Assembly (NCBI GenBank): GCA_013115135.1 | Contig: JABANP010000086.1 | Coordinates: 1-64,000, forward strand | DNA length: 64,000 nt | Reading direction: 5' to 3' | DNA from: Perkinsus olseni | Lineage: Eukaryota > Perkinsozoa > Perkinsida > Perkinsidae | Shown here: positions 47,501-58,992 of the stretch, piece by piece | Position numbering within the stretch: position 1 is the stretch's first letter | Layout of the letters: each line of letters starts with the position of its first letter | The notes under the pieces: model-generated | Databases searched by the model: none | Told to the model about the DNA's origin: nothing | What the model saw: only the letters and a program-made list of their open reading frames with translations | Translations under genes and position numbers: made by a program

Positions 47501-50500
47501 GCAGCCCTGCCTCCCCCTCCATCTCACCCTCCTTCTTTGCCAGCACGTTCCTTCAGCTGTTCTTCCGACAAATAACTCTCTCCCAGTACAACTCTATCAC
47601 TCGACAGCGCATAGAGAGCTAGCTCCCTTGTGAAGCCCTCGCGGTCTCCTGGTGTCGAGGAGAAGGCTCGGCAGACCGGCTCGGTAGTCTGAGATCAACG
47701 TTGCTTTCCACGACACTCGCAACGGACCTACCCCACCTACTGACAGCACAAAACCCAATTCAGGGTCGTTCCGTACCCTTTTCAAAGCGTGCGAGTGGAT
47801 CGCAGGAAGGAGCCCGTCAAGATACGCGGCTGGGGTTCGTCCAAGATCAATAGGTCCACTGTCTTCTCCCTCCGCAGCTGCCTGGATCTGTCCGAGAGCT
47901 TCGAAGAACTTCGGTCCAGTTGTTGTTTTCCCCTTGGATCCAGCAGCAAGAATCTTGGCATACCACAGATAGCAAGCGATGGAGATAAGGCACGTTTTGC
48001 GTGTGCTGCTCCGCGGTGAACTGGCCGGCCACTGTTGAAGACATTTTGCCCGGGCGGTCTCGTAAGGACCTCGCTCTGTTAACGATCTCAGAGGATAAAC
48101 TTCGGTTCTGAAATTGATAGCGTGAGAATCCGACCACACTAAGTTCCGCGACTATTCATAGCCCTCCTCCCTTCTCGTAGTCAAATTTTCACAGCACTCG
48201 AGTGCGCGATTATTTCGAGGAGCTTTTTCTGAAGTGCCGAGCCGTTGGTTGAATGTTGTGAAGATTCAATATTTTAGTTGGCCTACCGATTTCACAGTTG
48301 ATTAGCGACGAAATCTAGACCCGCGGCGAAGAGGTCGACTAAAGAGGGCCCAACTATCAGCCATCCGGGCTCACATTCCGTCCGTTATCATCCGCAAATC
48401 CAAGATTTTCGTCGCTAGCTCTTCGTCATCTCTATACATCTCAAAGTAGTATCTTTTATCATCAGTGTCCCAAGTAGCTCGACATGGCATATCCTAGACA
48501 GACAGCACTGTGTAAGATACCTCTCCTTCTCCCCTACAGGATTCTCTGTGACAGCTCTCTCCATCGCCAGCAGGCCCTCTTCCATCCTAGAACCCTGCTC
48601 GACGCGGAAACTCTTCCTATGCTCTTGTCCCCGAGTCCAACTCCTTCCCTTCCCAATCGACAATGTCCTTCATCTCTGCTCCCTTCTCATCCGGCCGTTC
48701 CTCGCGTTTTCCGATCAGTACCGCTCTACCGTACTCCAAGGCGGCCTTCAGGTGGGCCTGAATGGCGAAGCGACACAAAGTAGTGTCGTCTGTTGCGCCA
48801 AGATCAGCGCCCGTCAGAGAGGACGGGTCAAAGAACTGCGATAGCGCAAGCTTGAACTTCTCAGAATAACCGTCAAGCTTCGAGGAGCCAGGCCTGACAC
48901 ACGGAGATGTATCGCTGTAAAAAGAATCCGCTCGGCAATACCAAAACTTCCCTATCTTGTGAATCGTGAAATCCTTTTCAATTGAAGTTCGACCAGGCCT
49001 AGCTGCCGTTTAGTTGCATGAAGGTTGCCCATCTGTGACGCCTCGCACAGCACAGGATCCTGAACCACAATCGAGATTGCTGCAGGCACCGATCCGTCAA
49101 CTTAGGGCGCTTCCGAAGTCTCATCTCGCGGGATTAATACCTTCAGCTCTTCGGGATCCCTCTTCACCACTACCTTAACCTTACGCGATTCACGAACGCG
49201 TTTCAGCTCATCAGCGACGAATTCTCGAATGACGGTGGCTGCCAGCGTGCCACCTTCGAGGACGAAGATCCCGGACTTCTCAGCGAAAGACGCGGCTGAC
49301 GCTGTCAGCTCCCTTTCAACTTTCAAGCTTATGAGCGGCATCAGCTTCTCGCGAAGAGGCTTTTTGAATCTTCCCATCAGCGACCAAAGATTCTCCCTCA
49401 GTTTTTGGAAAGCACTTATCATCTTTCCGTCGCCGCCCTCTCTTCGCTCTTTGCCTCTTCCACCTCGTCCAGGGGGACGTCGAATGAGAAAAATCTGCAG
49501 AGAAAATCGACAGGACGGTAAAATCAGAGAGCATCGGAATTCGATGCGGTGCAGTAGTACTTTTTTTCGACAATGCCGTCCTTCAGGACCTTGATGGTCA
49601 GACTGGCCGCGGCGTTCCCTTCCTTGTCAATAGTCATCCGATAGTCGTACTGCAGGCTAGGCTCGACGTTAAACACCCGGGCCAATGAGCATTCGGCATC
49701 CTGATTGGACGAAATTCCCGGGTGCAACTCCAGAGCAGGCAGTTCATTCCGACTTACCTTTTTCGTTTGCATACCGCTCCATGCGTCCCTGAGAGTCATT
49801 CTTCCTACTATGCCTCCGAGGCCCCTCATACCATCCATAACGTCACCCAAACTTGAAAGATCGAAACCACCGCTCGGCGCTTCATCCAAAGATAATATCG
49901 CTGCCGTGAAATTATCCCTCGATCGCCCGTCCCCAATGGTCGAACCCTCCGGTAGAGACCGCCGCCTTGGTTCCTTTGACAAGTGAGGCCTGCTCGGTAA
50001 GGATGAATGATAAGCACTCTCTGTTTGCCCATCTATGAGACTATTGATGGCTTCACGAGCCTGCTCGTCCAAAGCGTATTCGTGACCCAAGTCGAGATGC
50101 GCCGCGATGGCTTCGAGACAGGCGGCCTTCGGTGACTTGCCCACAGCGCCACGACCGGCCGCAGACGCGCCTCGCTCCACTAGGCCAATCAGGCGGAACT
50201 TCGCCGAGGCACTCGGCCCCATGTGAACGATGGACCTGGTCAGGAGACGAAGGGTGTAGTCCTCACGGTATGCTGAGGGACGTTGACGAAGTTGATGGAG
50301 AAAGTAGGGACCCACTCGGCGGCGGAAATGGCATCCAGTTTGAACTCGCGAGCTATTTCGCTGAACTCCAATCGGTACTCCGTCTCGTTGGTCTTGTAAA
50401 TTGCGGAACAGCTGCGGAGGTCCCTCCTGCCCCACCCAATCTGAGAGAGGGAGGGACACTTCCAGGGTGTTTGACTTGAGCATGGCAATGTAGTGATACT

Positions 50501-50683
50501 GCATTCGTCAAGCCTCGACGGCTTGACATTCGTTCGACACATCACATGTTGGGCCTTGTCGATCAAGGCCCAACATGTGATGAGTCGAACGAACTTGACC
50601 TCTTTGAGGAGTCTTACCAATTGTCCGAGGAATGATGCCTGGACTACTAATGATGATCCTGCAAAGTAGAGGGGGCTACGCAT
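44502..50683 (-). CDS. Modular repeat protein P3 (eight modules) with signal peptide
   Basis: Exon 1 at ~50620-50683 encodes MRSPLYFAGSSLVVQASFLG, very like the leader of gene d at 58992. Then follow a beta-rich exon (TEYRLEFSEIAREFKLDA, ~50270-50470), III at ~49750-50240 (CLEAIAAHLDLGHEYALD), the segment QYDYRMTIDKEGNAAASLTI, and II at 49102-49470 (SLKVERELTASAASF, IREFVADELKR). I is at ~48490-48895, III at ~47720-48120 (TCLISIACYLWYAK), II at ~47020-47450, I at ~45990-46330 (LCKGALFEYLSTAS), II at ~45180-45420, I at 44502-44780 (CQQTLFDYLRAAQEK, LVGLAEMMRDSIE then stop). A one-base shift near 45326 interrupts the last type II segment. It is the most divergent of the three large copies. Function unknown. 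Confidence 0.62.
50530..50592. repeat. 63-bp near-perfect palindrome in P3 intron 1
   Basis: Arms of 29 nt (tcgttcgacacatcacatgt and nine more bases) match at 28 of 29 positions around the loop tcgat. It lies just after the signal-peptide exon of P3, in what should be intron 1. Confidence 0.85.
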
Positions 50684-51162
50684 GCAACAGCAACAACAAG
50701 GACGAACTGAGCTTGAAGAGACACCTGCGTGATGGCGCTTGCCAGAATGAGCAGATGAACAGTGCCTTCGCGGCTCAGGAAAGGCTCGCTGAATGATCGA
50801 TATAAAGCGGGCGCCATCCGACGGATGGTCGGGCCGACAGACCTCCCTCAGCGGCCGAAGAGGAAGCGCCGGTGAGAACTCGAATCTAGCGAGCTGCATC
50901 ATAGACCAACATCATCATCATTATCATCAAAACAACAACGAAGGGGCATAACAATGGCAGAGGGGAGGCCCCATCCACAGCAGGGGTTATTGCGACGGGA
51001 AGTGAACTGATAAACATGCTACCACTGCGGGCGGCGACAAAAATCCACGAGAAAGATTCGCCAGAGAAGAAGTAGGCGTCGTCAAGAGCAACGTAATAGG
51101 CAGTGCGAAGGGGAGCACCACATCCCACCCGGCGTTTAATTCACAACCTGAAACCACAGCCG
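50684..51162. other. Spacer between gene a and P3; P3 promoter region
   Basis: Contains a gatgatgataatga-type run at about 50913-50930. The minus frame across it is hydrophobic but not family-like. No gene called. Confidence 0.45.
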
Positions 51163-54072
51163 CTACACGCTCACGTCTCCAGGTTTGTTTCTTCCTCTCA
51201 CATGTCGTCTGGCGAAGAGTTCAAGCACCTCCATGGCCTTGGCGAGACGACTTCTCGCAGAAACTTGGAAGGCGTTCTCTCTTGACTGTCTCACGGCGCC
51301 CGGCTCGAAAATGATGGCTGGAATCGGGATTGGAATATTGTTCTTGTTGCATTTGTCATAAATCTCTTTGCCGAAGGGCCAGACAGTCACGGTCTCGCCG
51401 TTGAAGGTTCCCTCGGAACTACGAGAGCCTTCCAAACAGATGGCTTCCAAGTAGCTGCCAAAGGCGTTCTTGGCAATGTCCTCGGAGGTTTTTGGTTCTT
51501 CCTGGGCATGATCTCCCTTTATGCCAGAGAGTTCACTGATGGCGGCGGTCATGCCCTTCCACCTTATCGGCCTGCATAATTGTGAAGAGCACTGGAAGGC
51601 GCACTGGGCAGCAGGACACTCACATGCCAGGCAGACGAATACGATGAATCGTGAAGTCCCTGTTAAGGGCCATGGAGAGATCTTTCCCCTCCATCTCGAG
51701 ATACCAAAGCGACTCCTGAAAAATGGAGCGCATGGCCGTGGCATTGACGAGATCGGTGACCTTACCGGCGTATCCGGAAGTTTGAGAGGCTCGCCTTTTT
51801 TTTCAGGGAAAACTTTCTTGGCGAACTTGGTGAGAACATCACTCCCCAGAGAGGGTGTTATCGCATATGAATTTTTACCGCCGAATGATATCCACTTATC
51901 GTTGGAGTCTAACTCCAGCTGCCATGAGAACTCCTGTTGAACCGGACTCTCATTCACGGCGCCTCCCTCCTTTGGTCGGAACCTCCCCGAGGCATAGTTC
52001 CAGGCATACTTGAGGACCTCTCGCATGGTCGCCTTACAGTCGGACGGCTGAGACTTCGGAAGGTCGTCAGGCATGCCACCCCGCTTAAGGCTCGTCGTAG
52101 TAGGAATCTTGCGCTCCCTGAAGGCAGCAGGGAACAGGCTCAGGATGAGCACCAAGTGCGATGAGACGAGACCGCCCAAGAAGAATCAGAGTACCAGATC
52201 AACTACTTCGGAGTAAGGCCAGAAAGACACTGCCAATAAAAGACAAGACCCACGTCAATCTTCTCAGTCGCCGAATGGAAGAATTCCCGCACAGGAAGAG
52301 TTTCCTGCTACGCTGACGCTTGGATCCGAATCAACAACATCATAAACCCTCAACTTAGATCACGAATCGGCTGCAGATTTCTCCACTTTGAAGGAACGCT
52401 CTGTAACAGCAGTAATGGCGAGAATATCAAAACCTCACGTTGGTCCGTCGTCTCCCTCGAGCACGTTATAATACAACTTTATATCATCTCCCTTCAAAGC
52501 CAGTTCGTACAGAACCTTCTCATCCGCAGCAGTGGTGAAGGCATGTAACACCCGGCACGTGAAGCCCTGAAGGAAGGCATCGGCGTCGATGATACGGTCA
52601 CCCGCGAAGGGAGGACCAGTTGAGAGCACACCTGAGGTTGCAGTAGGGACTCGTAGACTTGCAGACTCTTAGATTGGCGGATCTCCTCGGGAGTTGGCAG
52701 ACGAGGGCGTGATCCCGGCAGAGGTGACCTAGGTTTCTTCAGGCGACGGCGATCTGGAACTTGACTTCTCGGTGAGCGCAGGGTTGGTGGATTGAAGGAG
52801 CTCGTCAGGCGTCGGCAACCGAGCACGTGATCCCGGAGAAGGTGATCGAGACTTGGATCCGGACGGCGACGGTGACCTGGACCTCATGGTGGATGCAGGG
52901 TTCTTCGACTGGGAGTCTTCAGTAGGCGTGGAAGGTGGCGACTTAGTAACCCTCGGCTTTGGAACGGGTTTAGTGGCATCGGGCTGGGCGGTGATGGTAT
53001 CCTGAGCAAAGGAAGCTGCAGGGCGAGTAGAAGGAAAAGATCGTTACCAGGCCCAGCTGGTTCGTTGCAGAGCGGGAGTTCTTCTTCGAGGGAATGGCAG
53101 GTGTAACGCCTTCGGCTGAGACCTACGAAAGGAGGTGCCGTGGGTGGGAGGTCGTTGATTTCATCAGGGAGTTCAATGACCGTTCTTGGAATTTCCATTC
53201 ACGATGATCATCAGCAGGCGGAGAGAGTAGAGGAATTCAGCACGAAGAGTAGCGATCTCAATCCCGAACAATAAGGCGAATACTATCACTGGCAGCCGCA
53301 AGTCGTATAACACCAACGCTCTAACGCTTCTCGCCTCAATGTCGTCCCAGTTGGGCTTGCGTCCCTGCTTAGGAGGGAGCGCACGACCATCTCGTTCATC
53401 AGGCTGCTCGCGTTCAGTCGGCTGGGTGGACTGTTCTTCAGCGTCCTCTCCTAACTGCTCAGTCAACTTCTGTTCCCTCGCCTTCAGCTTCTTCATCAAC
53501 TCCTCATTTTGACGGTTCATAACTTGGACGCCATTCGGACTCACCTGAAGCGTGCTGGCGTTTCCCACTGTCACTCATTCGCTGAGATTGCTCGCCAAGG
53601 AGAGTCCCACTTAGCCAGTATCAGAGAGACTTACAGGACTGCTTGGAGGAGAGGCCGTGTCAGCTTCAGACGTCGGAGTACTTGGATCTACCGGTAATCG
53701 GAAGTCTGCGGGCTGAGAACGACTTCTTATACAAAACCACCCAGCGCAAGAGCCACGAATCACGGTCCGTGATCTGGGAAGCAACGGGAGGCACGAAACC
53801 AATGAGTTCATTCTGCGGTAAGAATCAAAGGGGTCGGAACCCAAGCTAGAGTACTTACCAGGAAAGGCTTCGGCGGCGGGTCCCCGCTCTGCTGATTCTC
53901 TCTTCGGTAAACCCTTGTCTTCTTCGGGACGGGAGGGGGCGGTTTCTGAAAGAGCAGGAGAGCAGCAGAGTCCGGTGAGCACAGCCATCCTATTATTGTT
54001 ATCTACCCCACTCTGCAGGCCTGCCACCGCATGTATACCGTGGAATAGGATAGTTGCTCTGATGACACGCAT
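51163..54072 (-). CDS. Gene a: leader, Pro/Ser/Arg-rich stalk and one II-I module pair
   Basis: The leader exon from 54072 (MRVIRATILFHGIHAVAGLQ) looks secretory and is shared with genes b and c. It is followed by acidic/Pro-rich exons, a charged coiled-coil-like exon (53173-53574; NEELMKKLKAREQKLTEQLG, then a hydrophobic helix LPVIVFALLFGIEIATL), and Pro/Ser exons with repeats PGSRPRLPTPEEI and PGSRARLPTPDEL (~52640-52900). Then come the beta exon GFTCRVLHAFTTA...YELALKGDDIKLYYNV (52440-52575), type II (~51790-52155; CKATMREVLKYAWNYASGRF), the segment LSMALNRDFTIHRIRLPGM, and type I (~51178-51580; AFGSYLEAICLEG, FQVSARSRLAKAMEVLELFA). The hydrophobic stretch just before 52150 is a polypyrimidine tract at an acceptor, not a signal peptide. 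Function unknown. Confidence 0.6.
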
Positions 54073-54152
54073 TGGTATCAATGGAGGGACAACAGCTATA
54101 GCTGATGATACTCATATGGGGAGAGTATCCAGAAAATTCATTCGACTGCGCG
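54073..54152 (-). promoter_or_regulatory. Conserved upstream block of gene a
   Basis: The sequence attggtatcaatggagggac and the following ~60 bp recur at 57437-57516 above gene b with few changes, and in shortened form above gene c (61465-61500). Conservation outside the reading frame suggests a promoter or 5' UTR that was duplicated with the gene or kept by conversion. Confidence 0.45.
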
Positions 54153-54688
54153 AGAAGCATGAGCGCGACTCTTCGATGATTCCGGAACTAGGAATTGGGC
54201 GAGTTGGGGGCCAAAATGAACTCGGCATCTTCGAAGTTGGTTCGGTAGGGGAGTGGGGACTCCTCGTGAGGGCTTAGAAGCCGTCTGAAGCTACCCGATG
54301 TCAATTGAGAGACCATTGTACTTCCCTGGTGTAAGAACCCCAACCACCTTGCACACATGAACAAAGACATCACCAACAACAGCATGACACCACAACGGGA
54401 GGAGATGGTGCTAATGATGGCATAGACCTGGAGCGTTATTTAATTGCCATCATTACAAGGCAACGTAATTTTCGACTGCAAGTTATCTCTTCAAGGGCTA
54501 AGACGTTGGATGTACAGCAGCCTCAAGGAAATACTCTCATGATATACTAAAGGTGCAGAGCTTCAAGCGAGAACCAGTCGAGCCAGTCGAAGGAGTCGAC
54601 TACGCAGTGGCTGCTCTCGCGGGGCTCATTTTTCTACCTGAGATTGTTCGAGATCGCGGACTTGAAGCCCCATGACATATTAGACATC
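54073..54688. other. Spacer a/b with conserved upstream leader of gene a
   Basis: The first ~80 bp above the gene a start closely match the same place above gene b. The rest shows nothing recognisable. Confidence 0.5.
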
Positions 54689-57436
54689 CTACTGCTTTCT
54701 TACGTGCTTTCTGGCGAACAACTCGAGTATGTCCATACTTTTGGCGAGAGGACTCGTCTTAGGAACTTCAAAAATGGCTGGTTCTTCCTCTCTCAGGGCA
54801 CCCGGAGCAAAAATCTTGATAGCAAGGGGAATGGTTTCATGGTTTCGAGCGCATTTACGATGGATTTCTTCATCCAAGAACGGACTAGCCCGATCCGTGC
54901 TCCCGCTGGGTTCGCCATGGCTACGAGAACTCCCCGAGCAAATGGCCTCGAGGTAGCCTGCAACGGCGAGTTTGAAAACGCCCTTTGGAAATCTCGGTTT
55001 ATTCTGGGTATGATTCCGCTTGAGGGTCGTGAGCGCAGTGATAGTGGTGGTCATACCCTGCCACGGGACGGACCTGCTACAGCGTTAGCGATACTAACGA
55101 TAGTCCCAGCCGGACACTCACATGCCAGGTAGAGAAATATGATGAATCGTGAAGTCCCTGCTGAGGGCCATGGAGAGATCTTTCCCCTCCATCTCAAGAT
55201 ACCAAAGAGACTCCTGAAGGAGGGAACGCATGGCAGTGGCATTGGCAATGTCGGTGACTGTACCCGCCTTAACGGAAGTTCAACAGGTTCGTTCCCTTCA
55301 GGAATCACTTTCTTGGCGAACTTGGTGAGAACATCACTCCCCAGAGATGATGGCATCGCATATGAATTTTTACCGCCGAATGATATCCACTTATCGTTGG
55401 AGTCTAACTCCAGCTGCCATGAGAACTCCTGTTGAACCGAACTCTCATTCACGGCGCCTCCCTCCTTTGGTCGGAACCTCCCCGAGGCATAGTTCCAGGC
55501 ATACTTGAGGACCTCTCGCATGGTCGCCTTACAGTCGGACGGCTGAGACTTCGAAAGGTCGTCAGGCATACCACCCCACTGCAAACTCGCCGTCACATTG
55601 AGCTTGCGGCCGCTGAGAGAAACGAGAATGCATATTGCTGTGACCACGACTCCTGCTGTGAACCGTCCCGCCAGGAACGATTCTACCGGTGGCTCGTTTC
55701 AGGGCTTCACGTGCCGGGTGTTCCACGCCTTCACCACCGCTACGCTTAAAGACAGTTTGTTCGAGCTGGCTCTGAAGGACGGATTGTTGAGGCTGTATTA
55801 CACCATAGAGGAGAAAGACGGCGCATTGAAGTGAGATTTCCTACCCTTCTCATAAGCGCTGGGGGGTCCTACCGGAGCGGGCAAACTTTGCGTCCGCCAT
55901 CGATCGTGGTCCAAATATAGCTACTTGAGTATTTTTTGTACCGTTGAACCTAGCTAGTCCTCAGCGTAGCTCAGAGGGTCTCTCTGTGCGTTTTTCGATA
56001 TCACAAAACGGGACACCAACTGCCATATCCCACTCGCGAACCTTCCGGCAGTTTTCGGGTATAATGCCCCGAACCCAACCTCGCCAGTGCTTTTCGTGAT
56101 TGGCGGGAGAACAGAGAGCAACTGAGACCATACCAAGGGTTGCAGTAGAAGCTCGTAGGCTTGCAGAGGTTGGCCATGGATCTCTTCGGGCGTTGGCATA
56201 CGAGAGAGCCATCGCAGTGGAGGGTGCCTGGGCTTCGTCGACGCCTGTAATCTAGCCCCCTCGGTGAGTTCAGGTTTCCCACCCGGCGTTGGCATACGTG
56301 AACCCGGGAAGGGGAGACTAGGCCTCGCTAGAGTGGTTGATGTGGTTCCAGATTTCTGCGTGGGCGCGGGGCTTATCCACTGCGAGGTCTTGTCGGGTGA
56401 TGGCATACGAGGTCGTGAGCCCAGCGAAGGAGGAGTGAGCCTCGCTGGGGACAATCGACTGCTGAGCGCAGATTGAGTCGGCTGGCGACGTTCGACAGCC
56501 GTTGAGAACGGTGCCGCTCCAGTTATCCTCTTCTCGGGGAGAGATTGGGCAACATCGGACGGAGGTGCGTCTGGATCCTGAATGAACAGAGGACGGTGCA
56601 GGAACAGTGATGAGAGGAGGAGATTACCAGCAGCGCCAAGTAGGGGGGCACAGGCTGAGAGCTCTTCAGCGGGAGGGAAGGCGTGAGGAGCCCTGGTCGA
56701 ACCTAGGTGGATCGAAGGGCGCCGCGAAGGGGACTCAAGGATCCATCCAAAAGTTGAAAGCATACCAGCATTCAGAAGAAGTGAGAAGCGTGCAAGCGGA
56801 GGGCTGTCTTCGATATCGAATCGACCGGGCATATACCATTACTGACACCTGTCTAGTCGCGCAAAACCAACGCTATGCCTCTTACTCCACCGCCACCCCA
56901 GCGAGGCCTCCCGCCTCTCTGCTTTGGAGTGAGTGTAGTGTCTTCCAGTTCCTCAAACGGTCCGTGCTCAGTCGGTTCGGAGTAGAGTTCATCAGCCATT
57001 TGCTCATACAGCTTTTGTTTCCTCCCATTCAGTTTCTCCATCAGTTCCTGAGTTGCGGTGTCCTCTGCTTGAACGGCCTTCGGAGTTTTCTGAAGTTTAC
57101 AAATGTCCTCTCCCAGCTTCGCAAGGGGGAAGCTCACAGAGGAGAAGACAACGCCGGTCATCAAGAAAGAAACAACATCATCAGTCAACGCCAGGGAGAC
57201 GAGGTCGGAAGATCTGGAGTCGGCCCCTCCAGACTAGAGAACTCACTGTGGATGATTTTAGTGGCCTCAGTTTATTATTGCTCTTCTTCGGGACGGGAGG
57301 GGGCGGCTTCTGAAAGAACAGGAGAGCAGCAGAGCTTGGTGAGCACAGCCATCCTATTAATGTCATCTACCCCACTCTGCAGGCCTGCCACCGCATGTAT
57401 ACCGTGGAATAGGATAGCTGCTCTGATGGCACGCAT
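54689..57436 (-). CDS. Gene b: leader, stalk and one II-I module pair, with one exon inverted
   Basis: Paralogue of gene a. Leader MRAIRAAILFHGIHAVAGLQ from 57436; coiled-coil-like exon at ~56860-57130 (TQELMEKLNGRKQKLYEQM); Pro/Ser stalk at ~56150-56560 with LGSRPRMPSPDKT, PGSRMPTPGGK and LSRMPTPEEIHG. Type II at ~55290-55620 (CKATMREVLKYAWNYASGRF), DLSMALNRDFTIHHI-like segment (~55120-55190) and type I at 54689-55020 (LAVAGYLEAICSGSS, LAKSMDILELFARKHV). The beta exon that should lie between stalk and type II is present, but on the plus strand at 55686-55834. As assembled, the gene would lose that exon. Function unknown. Confidence 0.55.
55686..55834 (+). other. Inverted copy of the CRVFHAFTTA beta exon
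   Basis: On the plus strand it reads GFTCRVFHAFTTATLKDSLF then ELALKDGLLRLYYTIEEKDG, clearly homologous to minus-strand exons at 52440-52575 (gene a) and about 60480-60600 (gene c). It keeps a TTTCAG acceptor before and a GTGAG donor after, both in the inverted sense. Confidence 0.75.
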
Positions 57437-58065
57437 TGGTATCAATGGAAGGGCAACAACTATAGCTGATGATACTCATATGGGGAGAGTATCCAAGAGA
57501 TTCATTCGACTACGAGTTGGTCAGACGATTGCGTGCAAGCGAAGACTCGGCAATGACAAAAGAAGCATAGAGCGCATGCCGGAGGCTCTCAAGATCAGCG
57601 AGCTTCCTCGAATGACGGTGCACTGAGATGGCACGAAGAGGAGGATGAGTCGGCGGTACAGCTTGGGCTGCGCATCTCTCACCAATCTTGAGTGCGAGCA
57701 CGTCGTGCCATAACAGTCGGCGGAGGGCCTTGGCCGACTGCTATTAGACACACATAGTTCGGTAATGACGAGGGAGAGGGTAGAGGAGGAACTGTAGGCA
57801 GAGGAGGGTGTACCGGCGTCTGTGTCATAAGGCTGAGCACCAAGGAGATCCATCGTGACCGGAACCCGTCAGTGTAAGAAACTCAGCAGAGAGATTGAAC
57901 AACAGCAGCAAATCATAAACGACTTCCAGCATGACACAAACAGTCAACAACGAAGGCAACGCTCGCTCAAGTAGGCCTGAGCGAAGGACCTTCACAGGAT
58001 GGACAAAAGAGGTAATACACTGTGGTCGCTGGAGGTAGGGATTGAGGACGCTAGAGGCTTAATCG
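57437..58065. other. Spacer b/d with conserved block above gene b
   Basis: 57437-57516 matches the block above gene a. Beyond it, overlapping minus frames (57521-57853) are Ser/Leu-rich and not recognisable. Confidence 0.45.
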
Positions 58066-58992
58066 TCATTCACTCGCTTCCTCTTCGGAATCAGAGGACC
58101 CCTCAGGCTGTCCTCTTTGATTACCGATGAGCTTCCGGGAGGCAACCTAGAATGGAGCTGATTCCAGAATGGCTCGGCAGCTTACCGGCTCATCAGGGCA
58201 CTCGTGGATCTCTTCCAGGGCCCTGGCCAACTCGGAACCTTCGCGGATCTCGAACAGCCCTCCTGTGCCTCTGATGTCCCCTTCACAGCCGTCAGCGCAG
58301 GGTCTGGATTTCAATTCTCCCTCTTCACGCAGTGCGCGGAAGGCTTTCAATTGTCCGACCAAGGTTTGCTTGCATAGGGTATCCCTAGCTTCCTCCGGAC
58401 TATCATCGGAAGAGGGGTCGAGGAGATCAGACTCGTTGACGACGGGCCAGATCAGCGGTTTCACAAGTCTCTGTGAACAACGCATTTCGTCCCTGATGAG
58501 AACAGAGCTCCCAACGGTCTCTTCCAATAAGGTTCTCTCACAGCGTCCGCTTCAGGAGTCCAATGAAAAGTTAAATCGCGGGTAAAGTCGAGGGTGAGGG
58601 TCTGCTTCGGGGCGGATATATCTGGTACGGCGAACGAACACTGCAAACTGGTCTGAAGAATACTGTGTTGGTGTCAAGTCGTAAAGAGGCTCTCACGCCG
58701 GAGAAGTAATCCTTATTCTTCATCTTATGTCTCATGTACGTTCTGAATATATTCCTCGCTGTGGAACAGGCATCAGGGTTCCGCGAGCATACCCCGGCCT
58801 GAAGGGGCGGTAGTCGCAGGACACTCCAGTGGAGTTCGCATCCACTCCGCGTCTACGGTTTAACGGAGTTCCTTGACACACGGCTCCAGCTACAAACGAA
58901 CGCACTCGTCCCTGGAAGGTTGTTACCATTCTTCCGAGGACCGATGCCTGGGCCACTACCGGCAATGTAGCCAAGTAGAGTAAGATACGCAT
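58066..58992 (-). CDS. Gene d: short two-module protein with signal peptide
   Basis: Signal peptide MRILLYLATLPVVAQASVLG from 58992, then a GTAAC donor. A truncated type II end (ARNIFRTYMRHKMKNKDYF, ~58690-58760) is followed by the beta segment CSFAVPDISAPKQTLTLDF and DLTFHW (~58560-58645). The type I segment follows (~58180-58400; DTLCKQTLVGQLKAFRAL, LFEIREGSELARALEEI). The last exon is acidic (QPEGSSDSEEEASE) and stops at 58066-58068. It has about half the type II length of gene e, so an exon may be lost or missed. The leader closely resembles that of P3. Probably secreted; function unknown. Confidence 0.6.

Noticed and set aside
52080..52179. Signal peptide at the start of the long minus frame (MGGLVSSHLVLILSLF)
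   Set aside because: In genes a, b and c this place is a pyrimidine tract ending in AG just before a conserved exon, so the hydrophobic reading is an intron.
56607..57626. Plus-strand 339-residue frame
   Set aside because: It spans stalk exons, introns and the leader of gene b in antisense and has no conserved motif of its own.
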